Of a stretch of 64,000 nt of DNA, positions 45,534-53,584 are shown piece by piece. The notes under the pieces are model-generated. The model saw only the letters and a list, made by a program, of their open reading frames with translations. It was not told where the DNA came from and made no database searches. Origin of the DNA: Pararhizobium sp. IMCC21322 (GTDB taxonomy: Bacteria; Pseudomonadota; Alphaproteobacteria; Rhizobiales; GCA-2746425). Numbering within the stretch: position 1 is the first letter of the stretch; each line of letters begins with the position of its first letter. The translations under genes were made by a program, and so were the position numbers. Where the stretch lies: positions 3,758,412 through 3,822,411 of the forward strand of contig NZ_CP132335.1 of the NCBI RefSeq assembly GCF_030758295.1, read 5' to 3'.

Positions 45534-46682
45534 ATGGCCGCAGATGTCACCCCGGATGCGGCTCAACAACATATTGCACCGAAGGCTTCGCCAAAGGTTC
45601 TGGCGGTTGGAGCACTTGGCCGTCTGGAAATCCCAATCATTGGTATCTTCTGCATCATGTTGCTTCAGACGATGGTCTGGGCCAGTGTTTTCCTGATACC
45701 TGTTACAGCGGCCTTCCTTGGATATTTCGTTCTTAACAGACCACGACGCTGGCTGGAAAATATAGGCGTTCCTCCGATTGTATCAGCGTCGCTGTTCACT
45801 GCTATTCTCACAATTCTGATCGCCATGCTGCTTGTCCAACTCAGCGCACCCGTGGCCCAGTTCATTGAAGATCTGCCTTCGCTGATGGAGGAGATAAAGG
45901 AGAAACTCTCCGCATCCGGCGGAACCCTGGAAGCAATCAACGATGCCACAGTCGCAGCAGAACAGATCATAACGGAGCAGGATGAGGAGACTGTTTCGGT
46001 CGAAGTTGTCTCAAATACTGGTTTTGTTGCGACCTTGTTCAGCATGGCTCCGGGGTTTTTGAGCCGCATTTTGTTCACGCTCATCCTACTGTTCTTCCTG
46101 GTCGCGTCAGGAGATATGTTTCTAACTAAGACTGTTCAGAGCTTTGACCGGTTTCGCGACAAACGCAGAGCTGTCGAGGTGCTTCATTCCATCGAAGACC
46201 GGTTGGGATATTATCTGGGTGGGATCACCTTCATAAATATTGGCCTTGGGGTAGCGGTCACTATCGCCATGTATTTATGGGACATGCCCAGCCCGATCGT
46301 CTTTGGGCTGATGGCTTTCGCCCTTAACTTCGTACCGTTTCTGGGGGGCTTGATGGGCGCAAGTGTCGCGGCTGCGGTTGCGTTTGTAAGCCTTGACGGG
46401 ACTTGGGCAGCGATTGGTGTATTCGCAAGTTATATCGCTATGACGTCCATTGAGGGACAGTTTATTACACCGCTGCTCATTTCACGTCGAATGCGGCTAA
46501 ACACGACTGTGGTATTTCTTTCGGTCGCATTTTTCGCATGGATTTGGTCAGTTATGGGGATGGTTGTAGCACTTCCGATTTTGATCGTGATCAAGATCGC
46601 TTGCGATGAGACCCAGTCCTTGCGCACACTTGGCCGATTTTTGGGCGACGTGGATGATGACGAGAAGCCGATCCGCGGATAA
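45534..46682 (+). CDS. AI-2E-family transporter
   Basis: A 382-residue membrane protein of the AI-2E/TerC-like transport family, seven or eight helices. The long loop between the early helices (QFIEDLPSLMEEIKEKLSA) and the C-terminal core (IVFGLMAFALNFVPFLGG, IEGQFITPLLISRRMRLNTT) are family hallmarks. Despite the family name most members transport something other than AI-2. It ends the stress membrane cluster before a strong terminator. Confidence 0.93.
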   Translation: MAADVTPDAAQQHIAPKASPKVLAVGALGRLEIPIIGIFCIMLLQTMVWASVFLIPVTAAFLGYFVLNRPRRWLENIGVPPIVSASLFTAILTILIAMLLVQLSAPVAQFIEDLPSLMEEIKEKLSASGGTLEAINDATVAAEQIITEQDEETVSVEVVSNTGFVATLFSMAPGFLSRILFTLILLFFLVASGDMFLTKTVQSFDRFRDKRRAVEVLHSIEDRLGYYLGGITFINIGLGVAVTIAMYLWDMPSPIVFGLMAFALNFVPFLGGLMGASVAAAVAFVSLDGTWAAIGVFASYIAMTSIEGQFITPLLISRRMRLNTTVVFLSVAFFAWIWSVMGMVVALPILIVIKIACDETQSLRTLGRFLGDVDDDEKPIRG

Positions 46683-46692
46683 ACGAGGCGAG

Positions 46693-46729
46693 ACCTGACA
46701 GGCACAAAAGTGGCGCGCCTGTCAGGTCG
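46693..46729. terminator. Bidirectional terminator after the AI-2E gene
   Basis: GACCTGACAGGC/GCCTGTCAGGTC, a perfect 12-bp stem with a 13-base loop in the 51-base gap between convergent genes. Confidence 0.82.
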
Positions 46730-46733
46730 AACT

Positions 46734-46988
46734 TTAAGTTCTGCTGCGGATCATCCGCACTGTGAAGATCAACAGACAAGCACCTGCTGCGGCAACTATC
46801 AGCTGCCCGATCCAACCGCCAAGCGTTGTGCCAAGCACTGCGATCAAAATCCAGTTGAGCACCACTGCGCCAAGAATACCCAGAATGATATTCATCAGCA
46901 GCCCCTGATCCGTCTTCATTATTTTTTCGGCGATCCAGCCTGCCAGAGCTCCGATGATCAACGAACCGATCCAACCTATTCCAGTCAT
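46734..46988 (-). CDS. GlsB/YeaQ/YmgE-family stress membrane protein
   Basis: An 84-residue protein with three helices (GWIGSLIIGALAGWIAEKIM, MNIILGILGAVVLNWILIAV) and the Gly-rich family pattern. The frame starts at 46997, but the ATG at 46988 has AAAGGA 9 bases upstream, whereas the first ATG abuts it. A 17-bp palindrome lies just upstream. Confidence 0.93.
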   Translation of the reverse strand: MTGIGWIGSLIIGALAGWIAEKIMKTDQGLLMNIILGILGAVVLNWILIAVLGTTLGGWIGQLIVAAAGACLLIFTVRMIRSRT

Positions 46989-47006
46989 TAATTTCATTCC
47001 TTTCGA

Positions 47007-47023
47007 GCCTCAAAATTTGAGGC
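47007..47023. promoter_or_regulatory. 17-bp palindrome in the leader of the GlsB-type gene
   Basis: GCCTCAAA-A-TTTGAGGC is a near-perfect palindrome 19-35 bases before the chosen start codon, next to the ribosome site. It could be a repressor operator or an mRNA hairpin that masks the SD. Confidence 0.55.
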
Positions 47024-47093
47024 GTGATAAAAAGCGTTTGTGAATACGCGCTATTTTGTGGATGGAAAACGCGCAGAGAGCCCAAAAGGTTGC

Positions 47094-47126
47094 AAAAAAA
47101 CTGCCGCCAGAACTTTGGCGGCAGTT
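47094..47126 (-). terminator. Rho-independent terminator after the PRC-barrel gene
   Basis: On the minus strand an 11-bp stem (AACTGCCGCCA/TGGCGGCAGTT, 6-base loop) is followed by seven T. It terminates the gene ending at 47154. Confidence 0.85.
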
Positions 47127-47153
47127 CAATTGCGTCACCTGAATGGGACAGTT

Positions 47154-48233
47154 CTAGCTGTCGAGAAGGTCTGAGATCAGGCTGTCGCCATCCGTCAGAA
47201 TAACTTCGCTTTCATTATACTCAGGCATGCCTTCCAGCTCTGCTTCAGACGTTTTAGGCAGATAGACTGCACCATCACGCACCCGCAGACGGTCGATAGG
47301 CAGTGCGATTTCCTTTTCGCCCAGACCCAGGAAGCCGCCCATACCAATGATCACGACAACAGTTTCGCCGCGTACACCAACATAGTCGATCTCGCCGACG
47401 TCTTCGCCACCTTCACTGATCACATTCATATTGATCAGGTCAGTCGTACGCATTTGGCTGATTGGATTTGCTGTCATGTTCGCACGGTAGTTCTGACGAT
47501 CTTCGTCAGTGACCATCCGGCCTTCCTTGTCAGCATTGTAATCCTGTACGTCGATCATTGCTTCACCCTGCTGCACATTCACAGCAGCTTCAGCATTCTG
47601 CGTAACGTTCACTTCGGCTTCCTGTTCTGCAGCCAGCACGTTCACATCAGCACTACCGGCTTGTTCAACATTCACATTGGCGTCAGACTGTTCAACTGAG
47701 ATGTCGGCAGCCTCTGCCTGGTTGATCTGAACATCTGCTTCTGCCGCTTTGACACGGATTTGCGGCTCGGATTCCTGAATGGTGATTTTTGGCTCAGGAC
47801 GCACAAAGCGCACAACAGGTGCTGGTTGGGACACATTGACCTGAGGCTCGGCACTGTCTACATCGACAACTGGCTTTGGAATGCGAACCGTAACGATCGG
47901 CTCAGGAATAACCACCGTGATGACCGGCTGGCCCTGCTCAATCGTGATGATTGGCGCGACCTGTTGAACAGTGACAGTCGGTTCTGGAACCACAACTGTG
48001 ATTTCTGGCTGTGGCTGCTCAACAATGACTTCAGGCGCTGCCTGATCGACCGTTACAGTTGGCTCACCAACAGTAACGTCAACGGTTGCGTCTTCCTGCT
48101 CGATGACAATCTGGCCGCCTTCAGTTGGCACCACAGTTTCGTTTGTGTCAGTTGCTGTTTGCGCAAAGGCGCTGCCGGCTACAAATGCGCTAAACGCAAC
48201 TGAGCTCAACAATGTTTTCATAGTCGTTTTCAT
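47154..48233 (-). CDS. PRC-barrel protein with a nonapeptide repeat array, exported
   Basis: A 359-residue exported protein. A signal peptide (MKTTMKTLLSSVAFSAFVAG) is followed from residue 40 to 224 by some twenty tandem repeats of about nine residues with the pattern P-x-V/I-x-V/I-x-x-x-x (for example PTVTVDQAA, PEVIVEQPQ, PIVTVRIPK). About thirteen are strictly nine long, and Pro gives way to Ala in the later ones. Residues ~245-340 are a PRC-barrel domain (NPISQMRTTDLINMNVISEG, EIALPIDRLRVRDGAVYLP). The tail is acidic. The start is set by AAGGAAG before ATG 48233. The repeats probably stack as short beta strands. Surface or periplasmic structural role is inferred. Confidence 0.87.
   Translation of the reverse strand: MKTTMKTLLSSVAFSAFVAGSAFAQTATDTNETVVPTEGGQIVIEQEDATVDVTVGEPTVTVDQAAPEVIVEQPQPEITVVVPEPTVTVQQVAPIITIEQGQPVITVVIPEPIVTVRIPKPVVDVDSAEPQVNVSQPAPVVRFVRPEPKITIQESEPQIRVKAAEADVQINQAEAADISVEQSDANVNVEQAGSADVNVLAAEQEAEVNVTQNAEAAVNVQQGEAMIDVQDYNADKEGRMVTDEDRQNYRANMTANPISQMRTTDLINMNVISEGGEDVGEIDYVGVRGETVVVIIGMGGFLGLGEKEIALPIDRLRVRDGAVYLPKTSEAELEGMPEYNESEVILTDGDSLISDLLDS
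47562..48116 (-). repeat. 27-base-period coding repeats (nonapeptide array)
   Basis: These ~20 in-frame repeats encode the beta-rich nonapeptides of the PRC-barrel protein. DNA copies are diverged (different codons for the same residues), so the array is old and under protein-level selection. Confidence 0.75.
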
Positions 48234-48728
48234 CTTGTCTTCCTTGATGATGACCGATTCGGCCCCGCGCACGCCATGTGTTGAGCACAGCATGTAACAA
48301 ATGGTCCGTCTCGGTGAGTTTACCAGCACGCGCTAACTGTCGGATGCCCGCGTATCGGACGGCCGTATATTTGCGTTTTGCGCGCCGTCACTGGGTGCCT
48401 GAATCTGCGGAAACGCCGATCCTTGTAGCTGCGAGGATCATATCAAGCTGCGACAGGCAGGTGTGGTGCACTGCACTAATCTCTGACAAGTATTGAGCAA
48501 TTTTCTGGCCGCTTTTGGCTGCTTTTGGCTGCTTTTGGCTGCGCACCGCCCATCACCGGCTCAGCGCTGTGCTCTCAAGGAGAGATTTGTTGACAGGCGT
48601 GCTGGTCTGGATGCCAGAGACGCGCTTGGCGCACGGGACTATCGTTCTGGGATCACCCTATGGCCCGGTTTCGGCACAACAACCGCGTTCTGCCGGTCAG
48701 CCTTCGCGGAGCGGAACCGTTTCGGCGC
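48234..48728. other. Intergenic region with a 10-bp triple repeat
   Basis: About 495 bases upstream of the PRC-barrel gene and downstream of the hydrolase gene. It contains GCTTTTGGCT three times in tandem at 48511-48540. No supported gene. Promoters for the PRC-barrel gene must lie in its left part. Confidence 0.5.
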
Positions 48729-49520
48729 TTAATGCTGCGCCAGAAACTCTAATACGCCCGCTTTGAAAACCTTGTCACCCACCGCAAGCTGATGATCGCG
48801 GCCGGGAATGTCGAGGAATGTCGAACCCGGAATCAAAGCTGACAAATCCTCACCGGAACCGGAGATGTCATCTTTCGTACCCACTGCGACCAGCGACGGT
48901 GGCCTCAATTCGGCAATTTCGGTTTCAGACACAAGCTGGCGTGTGGACACCATGCAGGCTGCCAATGCTTTGCGGTCACTTTTGGTGGAATCCGCAAACA
49001 ATCGGAAACGCTTGCCCACATCATCGGTGATATCATCCGCGTTCTCGGCCAGAAGTGCGTCAACAATGGGCTGCGAAGCGCCGACGCCTGTCACCATGCC
49101 CATGCCAAGACCGCCAAAAACGGCTGAACGCACTCGCTCAGGATGCGCTAACGCCAGAAAAGCGGTGAGCCTTGCGCCCATGGAATACCCCATGACATGC
49201 GCCTGGTCGATGGACAGATGGTCCAGCAGGCCGCGAGAGTCCTCTGCCATTTTTGCAGCAAAGTAAGCGTCTGGATCATAAAGTTTTTCGCTGCCGCCGT
49301 GACCGCGATTGTCTAGCGCAATAACCCGGTATCCAGCGCCGGTCAGTGTTGTGACCCAGGATGGATAGACCCAATTGACATGCGCATTTGAGGCAAATCC
49401 ATGAATCAGAAGAATGGGCGTGGCCTGAGCCCGCACATCAGGTTTTGGCGGAAGATCGAAATACGAAATCGTCACATCGGAATGATCAAACTTCGCCATT
49501 GGCATCTTGTTCAGGTTCAT
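48729..49520 (-). CDS. Alpha/beta hydrolase
   Basis: A 263-residue alpha/beta-hydrolase fold enzyme. Oxyanion-side HG motif in ILLIHGFASNAHVNWVYPSW, nucleophile elbow Ser in VMGYSMGARLTAFLAL, catalytic Asp in LVAVGTKDDISGSGED, and His in PGRDHQLAVGD. Substrate unknown; the acyl pocket is not informative. Single gene divergent from the zinc-finger gene. Confidence 0.9.
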   Translation of the reverse strand: MNLNKMPMAKFDHSDVTISYFDLPPKPDVRAQATPILLIHGFASNAHVNWVYPSWVTTLTGAGYRVIALDNRGHGGSEKLYDPDAYFAAKMAEDSRGLLDHLSIDQAHVMGYSMGARLTAFLALAHPERVRSAVFGGLGMGMVTGVGASQPIVDALLAENADDITDDVGKRFRLFADSTKSDRKALAACMVSTRQLVSETEIAELRPPSLVAVGTKDDISGSGEDLSALIPGSTFLDIPGRDHQLAVGDKVFKAGVLEFLAQH

Positions 49521-49652
49521 TTACCTAGCCCACTCTTAAATTCATCCTCTATCTCCTCCTCAATACCCATTTCCCCCTACCCTTTCCAGTCGGAACCTTT
49601 TATGGTTTGAAAAATCGATTTGGCGCACCCACACGGACGGAGCTTTGTCACT

Positions 49653-49889
49653 ATGGCAGACGCGGTTACCCCTCACTTTCACAACACAGATGGTGTTGAA
49701 GCAATAACCATCGGCGTGAAGGAATTCATGTGCATTGGTGCCCAGCCACCGCAAGATCATCCGCACGTGTTTCTGGATATGGGAGATGATTCCGAGAAAG
49801 TCTGTCCCTATTGCTCAACGCTGTACAAACATGATCCGGACCTTGGCGCGACTGAGAGCAAGCCGACCGGTATGCTTATCAGGGTTTAG
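49653..49889 (+). CDS. CHCC zinc-finger protein (NDUFS6-like)
   Basis: A 78-residue protein with the zf-CHCC motif: Cys27, His36, His38, Cys51 and Cys54 (FMCIGAQPPQDHPHVFLDMG then KVCPYCSTLYKHD). Homologous to mitochondrial complex I subunit NDUFS6 and common in alphaproteobacteria. The frame opens earlier, but ATG 49653 fits the family start. It is closely followed by the monooxygenase gene. Confidence 0.92.
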   Translation: MADAVTPHFHNTDGVEAITIGVKEFMCIGAQPPQDHPHVFLDMGDDSEKVCPYCSTLYKHDPDLGATESKPTGMLIRV

Positions 49890-49897
49890 AGCCCGTT

Positions 49898-51052
49898 TTG
49901 AGCGAACCACTTTCTGTTCTCATCATTGGTGGGGGGATTGGTGGTCTGACAGCTGCTCTTGCGCTTTCGCAGGCAGGGTTCCGCGTTTCTGTTTTTGAGC
50001 GCGCGAAAAACTTCCAGCCCATCGGTGCAGGCTTGCAACTGTCTGCAAATGCCCTGTCGGTTCTGGAAAAAGTCGGCCTGACCATGCGCGGCAAAAATGG
50101 CATAGACATCGCCAACACAGAGGTTCGGGATGGCAGTTCCGGAAAGCTGATTTCCCGCATAGCGACGCCAGACAACAACAACACGCTCGTTATTTCACGA
50201 CCCGACCTGCAAGCAACCCTGCTGCAGGCTGTCATGGCCGATGCGAACATCGAACTCAACACGAATGCAGAAGTGGTAGACATGCTGGGCGGCAAATCCG
50301 TTGCGTCGCTGACCCTGTCAAATGGCACAATGCATAGCGCAGATGTGCTGATCGGAGCTGACGGTGTCTGGTCGCAGACGCGCCGAATGGTCAACTCCGC
50401 ACGCCCTGATTATTCCGGCCGTATTGCCTGGCGTGCAACCATGCCCTTGTCAAACGTCCCGAAAAATATCAGCCGCCACACTGTGACATTGTGGTTGGCA
50501 AAGGGCGCGCATCTGGTGACTTATCCAATCGCAAATGGGGCATCCTTCAACGCTGTCGGGATCATTCAGGATGGCTGGCAGGCGGAGGGCTGGACCGAGA
50601 AGGGAAATATGGCCGAACTGGCCCTGGCCTTTTCCGATTGGCATAGCCCGGTGCAACGCCTTCTCCAGTCGACAGATACCTGGCAGAAATGGGCTTTATG
50701 CACTGTTGATCCGACGATGAACTGGACCAAGGGCCGTATGGCACTTCTGGGCGATGCCGCCCATGCTATGGTGCCATTCATGGCACAAGGTGCCGGAATG
50801 AGCATTGAAGACGCATGGGTTCTTGCGCGCCAGTTAGGCAAAGCCAACCGGAACACTGTGCCGGAAGCTCTGGTGGCCTATCAGGCAGAACGTCAGGACC
50901 GGGTCACGAAAGTCTGGGAAACCTCGATGCAACAGGGCAAGATTTATCATCTCAGCGGCCCTATGCGTCTCAGCCGCAACCTTGTCATGCAAACGGGTGG
51001 AAACCTGCTGAAAAATCGTTACAATTGGATTTACGACTGGCGGGCGAAATAA
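49898..51052 (+). CDS. FAD-dependent monooxygenase (salicylate hydroxylase-like)
   Basis: A 384-residue class A flavoprotein hydroxylase. FAD-binding GGGIGGLTAALALS at residue ~11 and the second FAD motif GDAAHAMVPFMAQGAGMSIED near 290 are intact. The frame begins at TTG 49898, eight bases after the previous stop; no nearby ATG fits. The last bases are part of a 17-bp tandem duplication that repeats the stop codon. Substrate is unknown, an aromatic or quinone-type ring by family. Confidence 0.9.
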   Translation: MSEPLSVLIIGGGIGGLTAALALSQAGFRVSVFERAKNFQPIGAGLQLSANALSVLEKVGLTMRGKNGIDIANTEVRDGSSGKLISRIATPDNNNTLVISRPDLQATLLQAVMADANIELNTNAEVVDMLGGKSVASLTLSNGTMHSADVLIGADGVWSQTRRMVNSARPDYSGRIAWRATMPLSNVPKNISRHTVTLWLAKGAHLVTYPIANGASFNAVGIIQDGWQAEGWTEKGNMAELALAFSDWHSPVQRLLQSTDTWQKWALCTVDPTMNWTKGRMALLGDAAHAMVPFMAQGAGMSIEDAWVLARQLGKANRNTVPEALVAYQAERQDRVTKVWETSMQQGKIYHLSGPMRLSRNLVMQTGGNLLKNRYNWIYDWRAK

Positions 51053-51069
51053 ACTGGCGGGCGAAATAA
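51036..51069. repeat. 17-bp perfect tandem duplication over the monooxygenase stop
   Basis: ACTGGCGGGCGAAATAA occurs twice in a row. The first copy provides the last codons and stop; the second lies between the stop and the next gene. This looks like recent slippage. Confidence 0.85.
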
Positions 51070-51079
51070 AGGAGTGAAG

Positions 51080-51886
51080 ATGCATTCAATCAATCACGCC
51101 GGATCTGCCCTGCAAACAGCAACAGAGGAAAATCGTGCTGATTGCGAGACCGGAATGAGCTATCCAGCTCTGAAGCGACGTCTCCCCCTCATTGATGTGA
51201 TGCGTGGCATCGCACTTATTTCCATGATCATTTACCACGCCAGTTGGAACCTTGATGCGTTTGGTTTCACGCAGTTGGGCGTTCTCAGTGCACCGGGGTG
51301 GATTGCATTCGCAAGGGCCATTGCAGGCAGTTTTATTGTGCTGACAGGCATCTCGCTCGTGCTGGCAGATGCCGCTGGCCATGGACCGCATGCAAAGCTG
51401 AAGCGCATTGGAAAGGTCGCCCTTGCCGCTGCGCTGGTCTCCATAGCAACTTATTTCGTTTTCCCTGATGCCTTTGTCTATTTCGGCATTCTGCATCACA
51501 TCGCTTTGGCTGGCTTGCTGGCCTGGCCGCTGATGCGTCTGCATTGGCTGGTGATACTCGCCATCGCAGTCGGCATCGTGTTTGTAAATCAAACGATTGC
51601 TGTTGAATTTGCAGATACACGTTGGCTTGCATGGATCGGCATCAGCCAATTTGTGCCGCCTACCAATGATTATGTGCCCGTGTTCCCATGGTTCGCAGTT
51701 GTTCTGGCCGGAGTGCTGGCAGCCCGTCTGATCCTCACAACACCGGCCTTACAAAACCAGTTGGCTGCGCGACCGTCGTGGTCGTCGCCATTCATCTGGA
51801 TGGGACGTCACAGTCTGCTGATTTATCTCATCCACCAGCCCATCCTGTTTGGATTGACGTCATTTGCCTACAGCCTTAAGGGGTAG
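51080..51886 (+). CDS. DUF1624 membrane protein (heparan-alpha-glucosaminide N-acetyltransferase-like)
   Basis: A 268-residue polytopic protein of the DUF1624/YeiB group. Landmarks: LPLIDVMRGIALISMIIYHA SWNLDAFGF with the conserved D-R-hisitidine set, and C-terminal WMGRHSLLIYLIHQPILFGL. ATG 51080 follows AAAGGAG. Related human enzymes move acetyl groups across the lysosomal membrane; here it may transfer an acyl group to a periplasmic sugar. It may be co-transcribed with the monooxygenase. Confidence 0.87.
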   Translation: MHSINHAGSALQTATEENRADCETGMSYPALKRRLPLIDVMRGIALISMIIYHASWNLDAFGFTQLGVLSAPGWIAFARAIAGSFIVLTGISLVLADAAGHGPHAKLKRIGKVALAAALVSIATYFVFPDAFVYFGILHHIALAGLLAWPLMRLHWLVILAIAVGIVFVNQTIAVEFADTRWLAWIGISQFVPPTNDYVPVFPWFAVVLAGVLAARLILTTPALQNQLAARPSWSSPFIWMGRHSLLIYLIHQPILFGLTSFAYSLKG

Positions 51887-52152
51887 ACCCCAGTTGTGGT
51901 GTCCACGAAACTTGTTCAGTCGTTTTGAGCTCTTGAGACTGGTTGGTGAGGCAGCTTGTACAGGCTTTTGGAGTAGGTCCTTCTGCCCACCTGGATCATA
52001 TCCTTCACCGGATTTGCAACCCTTGAATTTGCGAATGAATGAGTCGAAACCGCCGGTCAAATCCGGACATCGATCCTGAGCATTCCAATGTCCAATATGC
52101 CTCACGAGTTGACGTAAGCGTTTCCACTGCTAGCGATATTGACGCCCGATAT
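51887..52152. other. Intergenic region beside mer, possible mobile-element debris
   Basis: About 265 bases between DUF1624 and merR. A minus-strand frame (FIRKFKGCKSGEGYDPGGQK, 51860-52105) has a peptide-like composition and could be an old transposase tail, but I cannot name the family. Confidence 0.3.
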
Positions 52153-52572
52153 TCAGCGCACTTCGAACAAGCTCTCAAGGATCGGGCATTCGGGAACGTC
52201 TCCTTGGCTGCATTCTGCCGCCATACCTACAAGAGCCTTTTCCAACATTCGAAGACCTTTGATTTTTTCGCGCACAGAAGCCAGATGCTCAACCGTCAAA
52301 CTATGCACCTCTGCGCAGGTGAAGTCTTGCCGGTCAACCATTTCCAGCAATGCGCGTATCTCATTAATGCTGAAGCCAAGGTCCCGCGATGTCTTGATGA
52401 ACGAAAGCCGCTTGAGCTGGTCATGATTGTATTGGCGGTTGCCACCTGTCGTGCGATCTGGCTTCGGCATGATGTTGATGCGCTCATAGTAGCGGACCGT
52501 TTCAATATTCACTCTTGTGCGCTTGGACATCTCGCCGATTGCGTAGCCTCGCGCGTTTGTGATGTCGGACAC
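52153..52572 (-). CDS. merR: Mercury-responsive regulator MerR
   Basis: A 139-residue MerR. The winged HTH (YAIGEMSKRTRVNIETVRYY ERI) is followed by the dimer helix. The three Hg-binding cysteines are at 86, 121 and 129 (FTCAEV, AAECSQGDVPECPIL). Spacing of the first two matches classical MerR exactly, and the last pair is one residue closer. It is divergent from merTPFA and faces the 19-bp-spacer promoter. Confidence 0.93.
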   Translation of the reverse strand: MSDITNARGYAIGEMSKRTRVNIETVRYYERINIMPKPDRTTGGNRQYNHDQLKRLSFIKTSRDLGFSINEIRALLEMVDRQDFTCAEVHSLTVEHLASVREKIKGLRMLEKALVGMAAECSQGDVPECPILESLFEVR

Positions 52573-52583
52573 AATAATACCTC

Positions 52584-52614
52584 TTGCTTCTGTAGTTACT
52601 ACAGATCGTATCTT
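52584..52614 (+). promoter_or_regulatory. MerR-controlled promoter/operator of merT
   Basis: TTGCTT (-35, 52584-52589) and TATCTT (-10, 52609-52614) are 19 bases apart, the over-long spacer that MerR untwists on Hg(II) binding. Between them lies the dyad CTGTAGT-T-ACTACAG (52590-52604). Diagnostic layout. Confidence 0.92.
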
Positions 52615-52645
52615 ACAGCATGAAACTTAAATTGCGAGTGGTTAC

Positions 52646-53050
52646 ATGACCGACACAACAGAACTTGTAGAGAATCAGGCAGGTGCCGACGGCAGAAAGA
52701 CGCGCATGATTGCAGCCGGTGGCATCCTTGGCGCGATCGCAGCCTCGACCTGCTGTATTGTTCCGCTGATCCTGTTTAGCTTGGACGTGTCTGGAGCCTG
52801 GATTGGTAATCTGACAGCACTTGAACCGTATAAACCAATCTTCATTGCTCTCACACTTGGGTTTCTCGGCTACGGCTATTGGATGGTTTATAGCAAGCCC
52901 AAGGTCTGCGCAGACGGCAAATCCTGTGCACGGTCGCTTCCTAACCGTGTGGTCAAATCCACTCTTTGGGCATCAACCATCCTGATCGTGGTCGCAATTT
53001 TCTGGAACTGGATTGCCCCAGTCGTTGCCCCCATTCTGCTTGGTCTATGA
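52646..53050 (+). CDS. merT: Mercuric transport protein MerT
   Basis: A 134-residue inner-membrane Hg(II) importer with three helices. Cys pair C36-C37 in the first helix (IAASTCCIVPLILF) and a second pair C88/C94 in the cytoplasmic loop (VCADGKSCA) pass mercury to MerA. First gene of the mer operon. Confidence 0.95.
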   Translation: MTDTTELVENQAGADGRKTRMIAAGGILGAIAASTCCIVPLILFSLDVSGAWIGNLTALEPYKPIFIALTLGFLGYGYWMVYSKPKVCADGKSCARSLPNRVVKSTLWASTILIVVAIFWNWIAPVVAPILLGL

Positions 53051-53061
53051 AAGGACATCCC

Positions 53062-53352
53062 ATGAAACTCACAACTTCCGCTCTGGCACTGATTGGCTTC
53101 ATGACCGCCTCCCCTGTTTTTGCCGCTGAGCAAACAGTGACATTCTCGGTTCCCGGAATGTACTGCGCAAGTTGCCCCTTTATTGTTGAGGCCGCGATGG
53201 GTGGCGTCGAGGGGGTCATAAAAGTGACTGCGGATTCCAAATCCCGAACGGCACAAGTTGTCTTTGATGATGCCATTGCCGGCGTGGAAGATATCGGGAT
53301 TGCCTCTAGCTCTGCGGGTTATGAGGCCAAGCTTCTGGGTTCGGGCTCGTAA
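53062..53352 (+). CDS. merP: Periplasmic mercury-binding protein MerP
   Basis: A 96-residue periplasmic carrier: signal peptide (MKLTTSALALIGFMTASPVFA) then one HMA-type fold with the metal site GMYCASCPF (C35, C38). ATG 53062 has AAAGGA upstream. It hands Hg(II) to MerT. Confidence 0.95.
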   Translation: MKLTTSALALIGFMTASPVFAAEQTVTFSVPGMYCASCPFIVEAAMGGVEGVIKVTADSKSRTAQVVFDDAIAGVEDIGIASSSAGYEAKLLGSGS

Positions 53353-53355
53353 GCT

Positions 53356-53565
53356 ATGAACGATAAATCGCTCTTGAAAGTCGGTGTCGTCGGGACTGTT
53401 GTTGCCGCTCTTTGCTGCTTTACGCCCATTCTTGTTTTTCTGTTCGGCTTCGTCGGCCTGTCTGCGGTTGTTGGCTATCTGGACGTGGTTCTACTGCCTG
53501 CCCTAGCGGTTTTCGTCTTAATCACGCTTTACGCACTTTGGCGCAAACGCGCCCAAATAATTTGA
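53356..53565 (+). CDS. merF: Mercury transport protein MerF
   Basis: A 69-residue two-helix transporter with the vicinal pair C20-C21 (VAALCCFTPILVFLFG) and the family segment VGYLDVVLLPALAVFVLI. It is shorter than the 81-residue plasmid-type MerF and lacks the second Cys pair. Starts 4 bases after merP stops. Confidence 0.93.
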   Translation: MNDKSLLKVGVVGTVVAALCCFTPILVFLFGFVGLSAVVGYLDVVLLPALAVFVLITLYALWRKRAQII

Positions 53566-53584
53566 TAGTCAAAGGAAGAACTTC

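Noticed and set aside
48511-48540. Short direct repeats as a possible CRISPR array
   Set aside because: Ten-base units directly abutting, without spacers; a simple tandem repeat.
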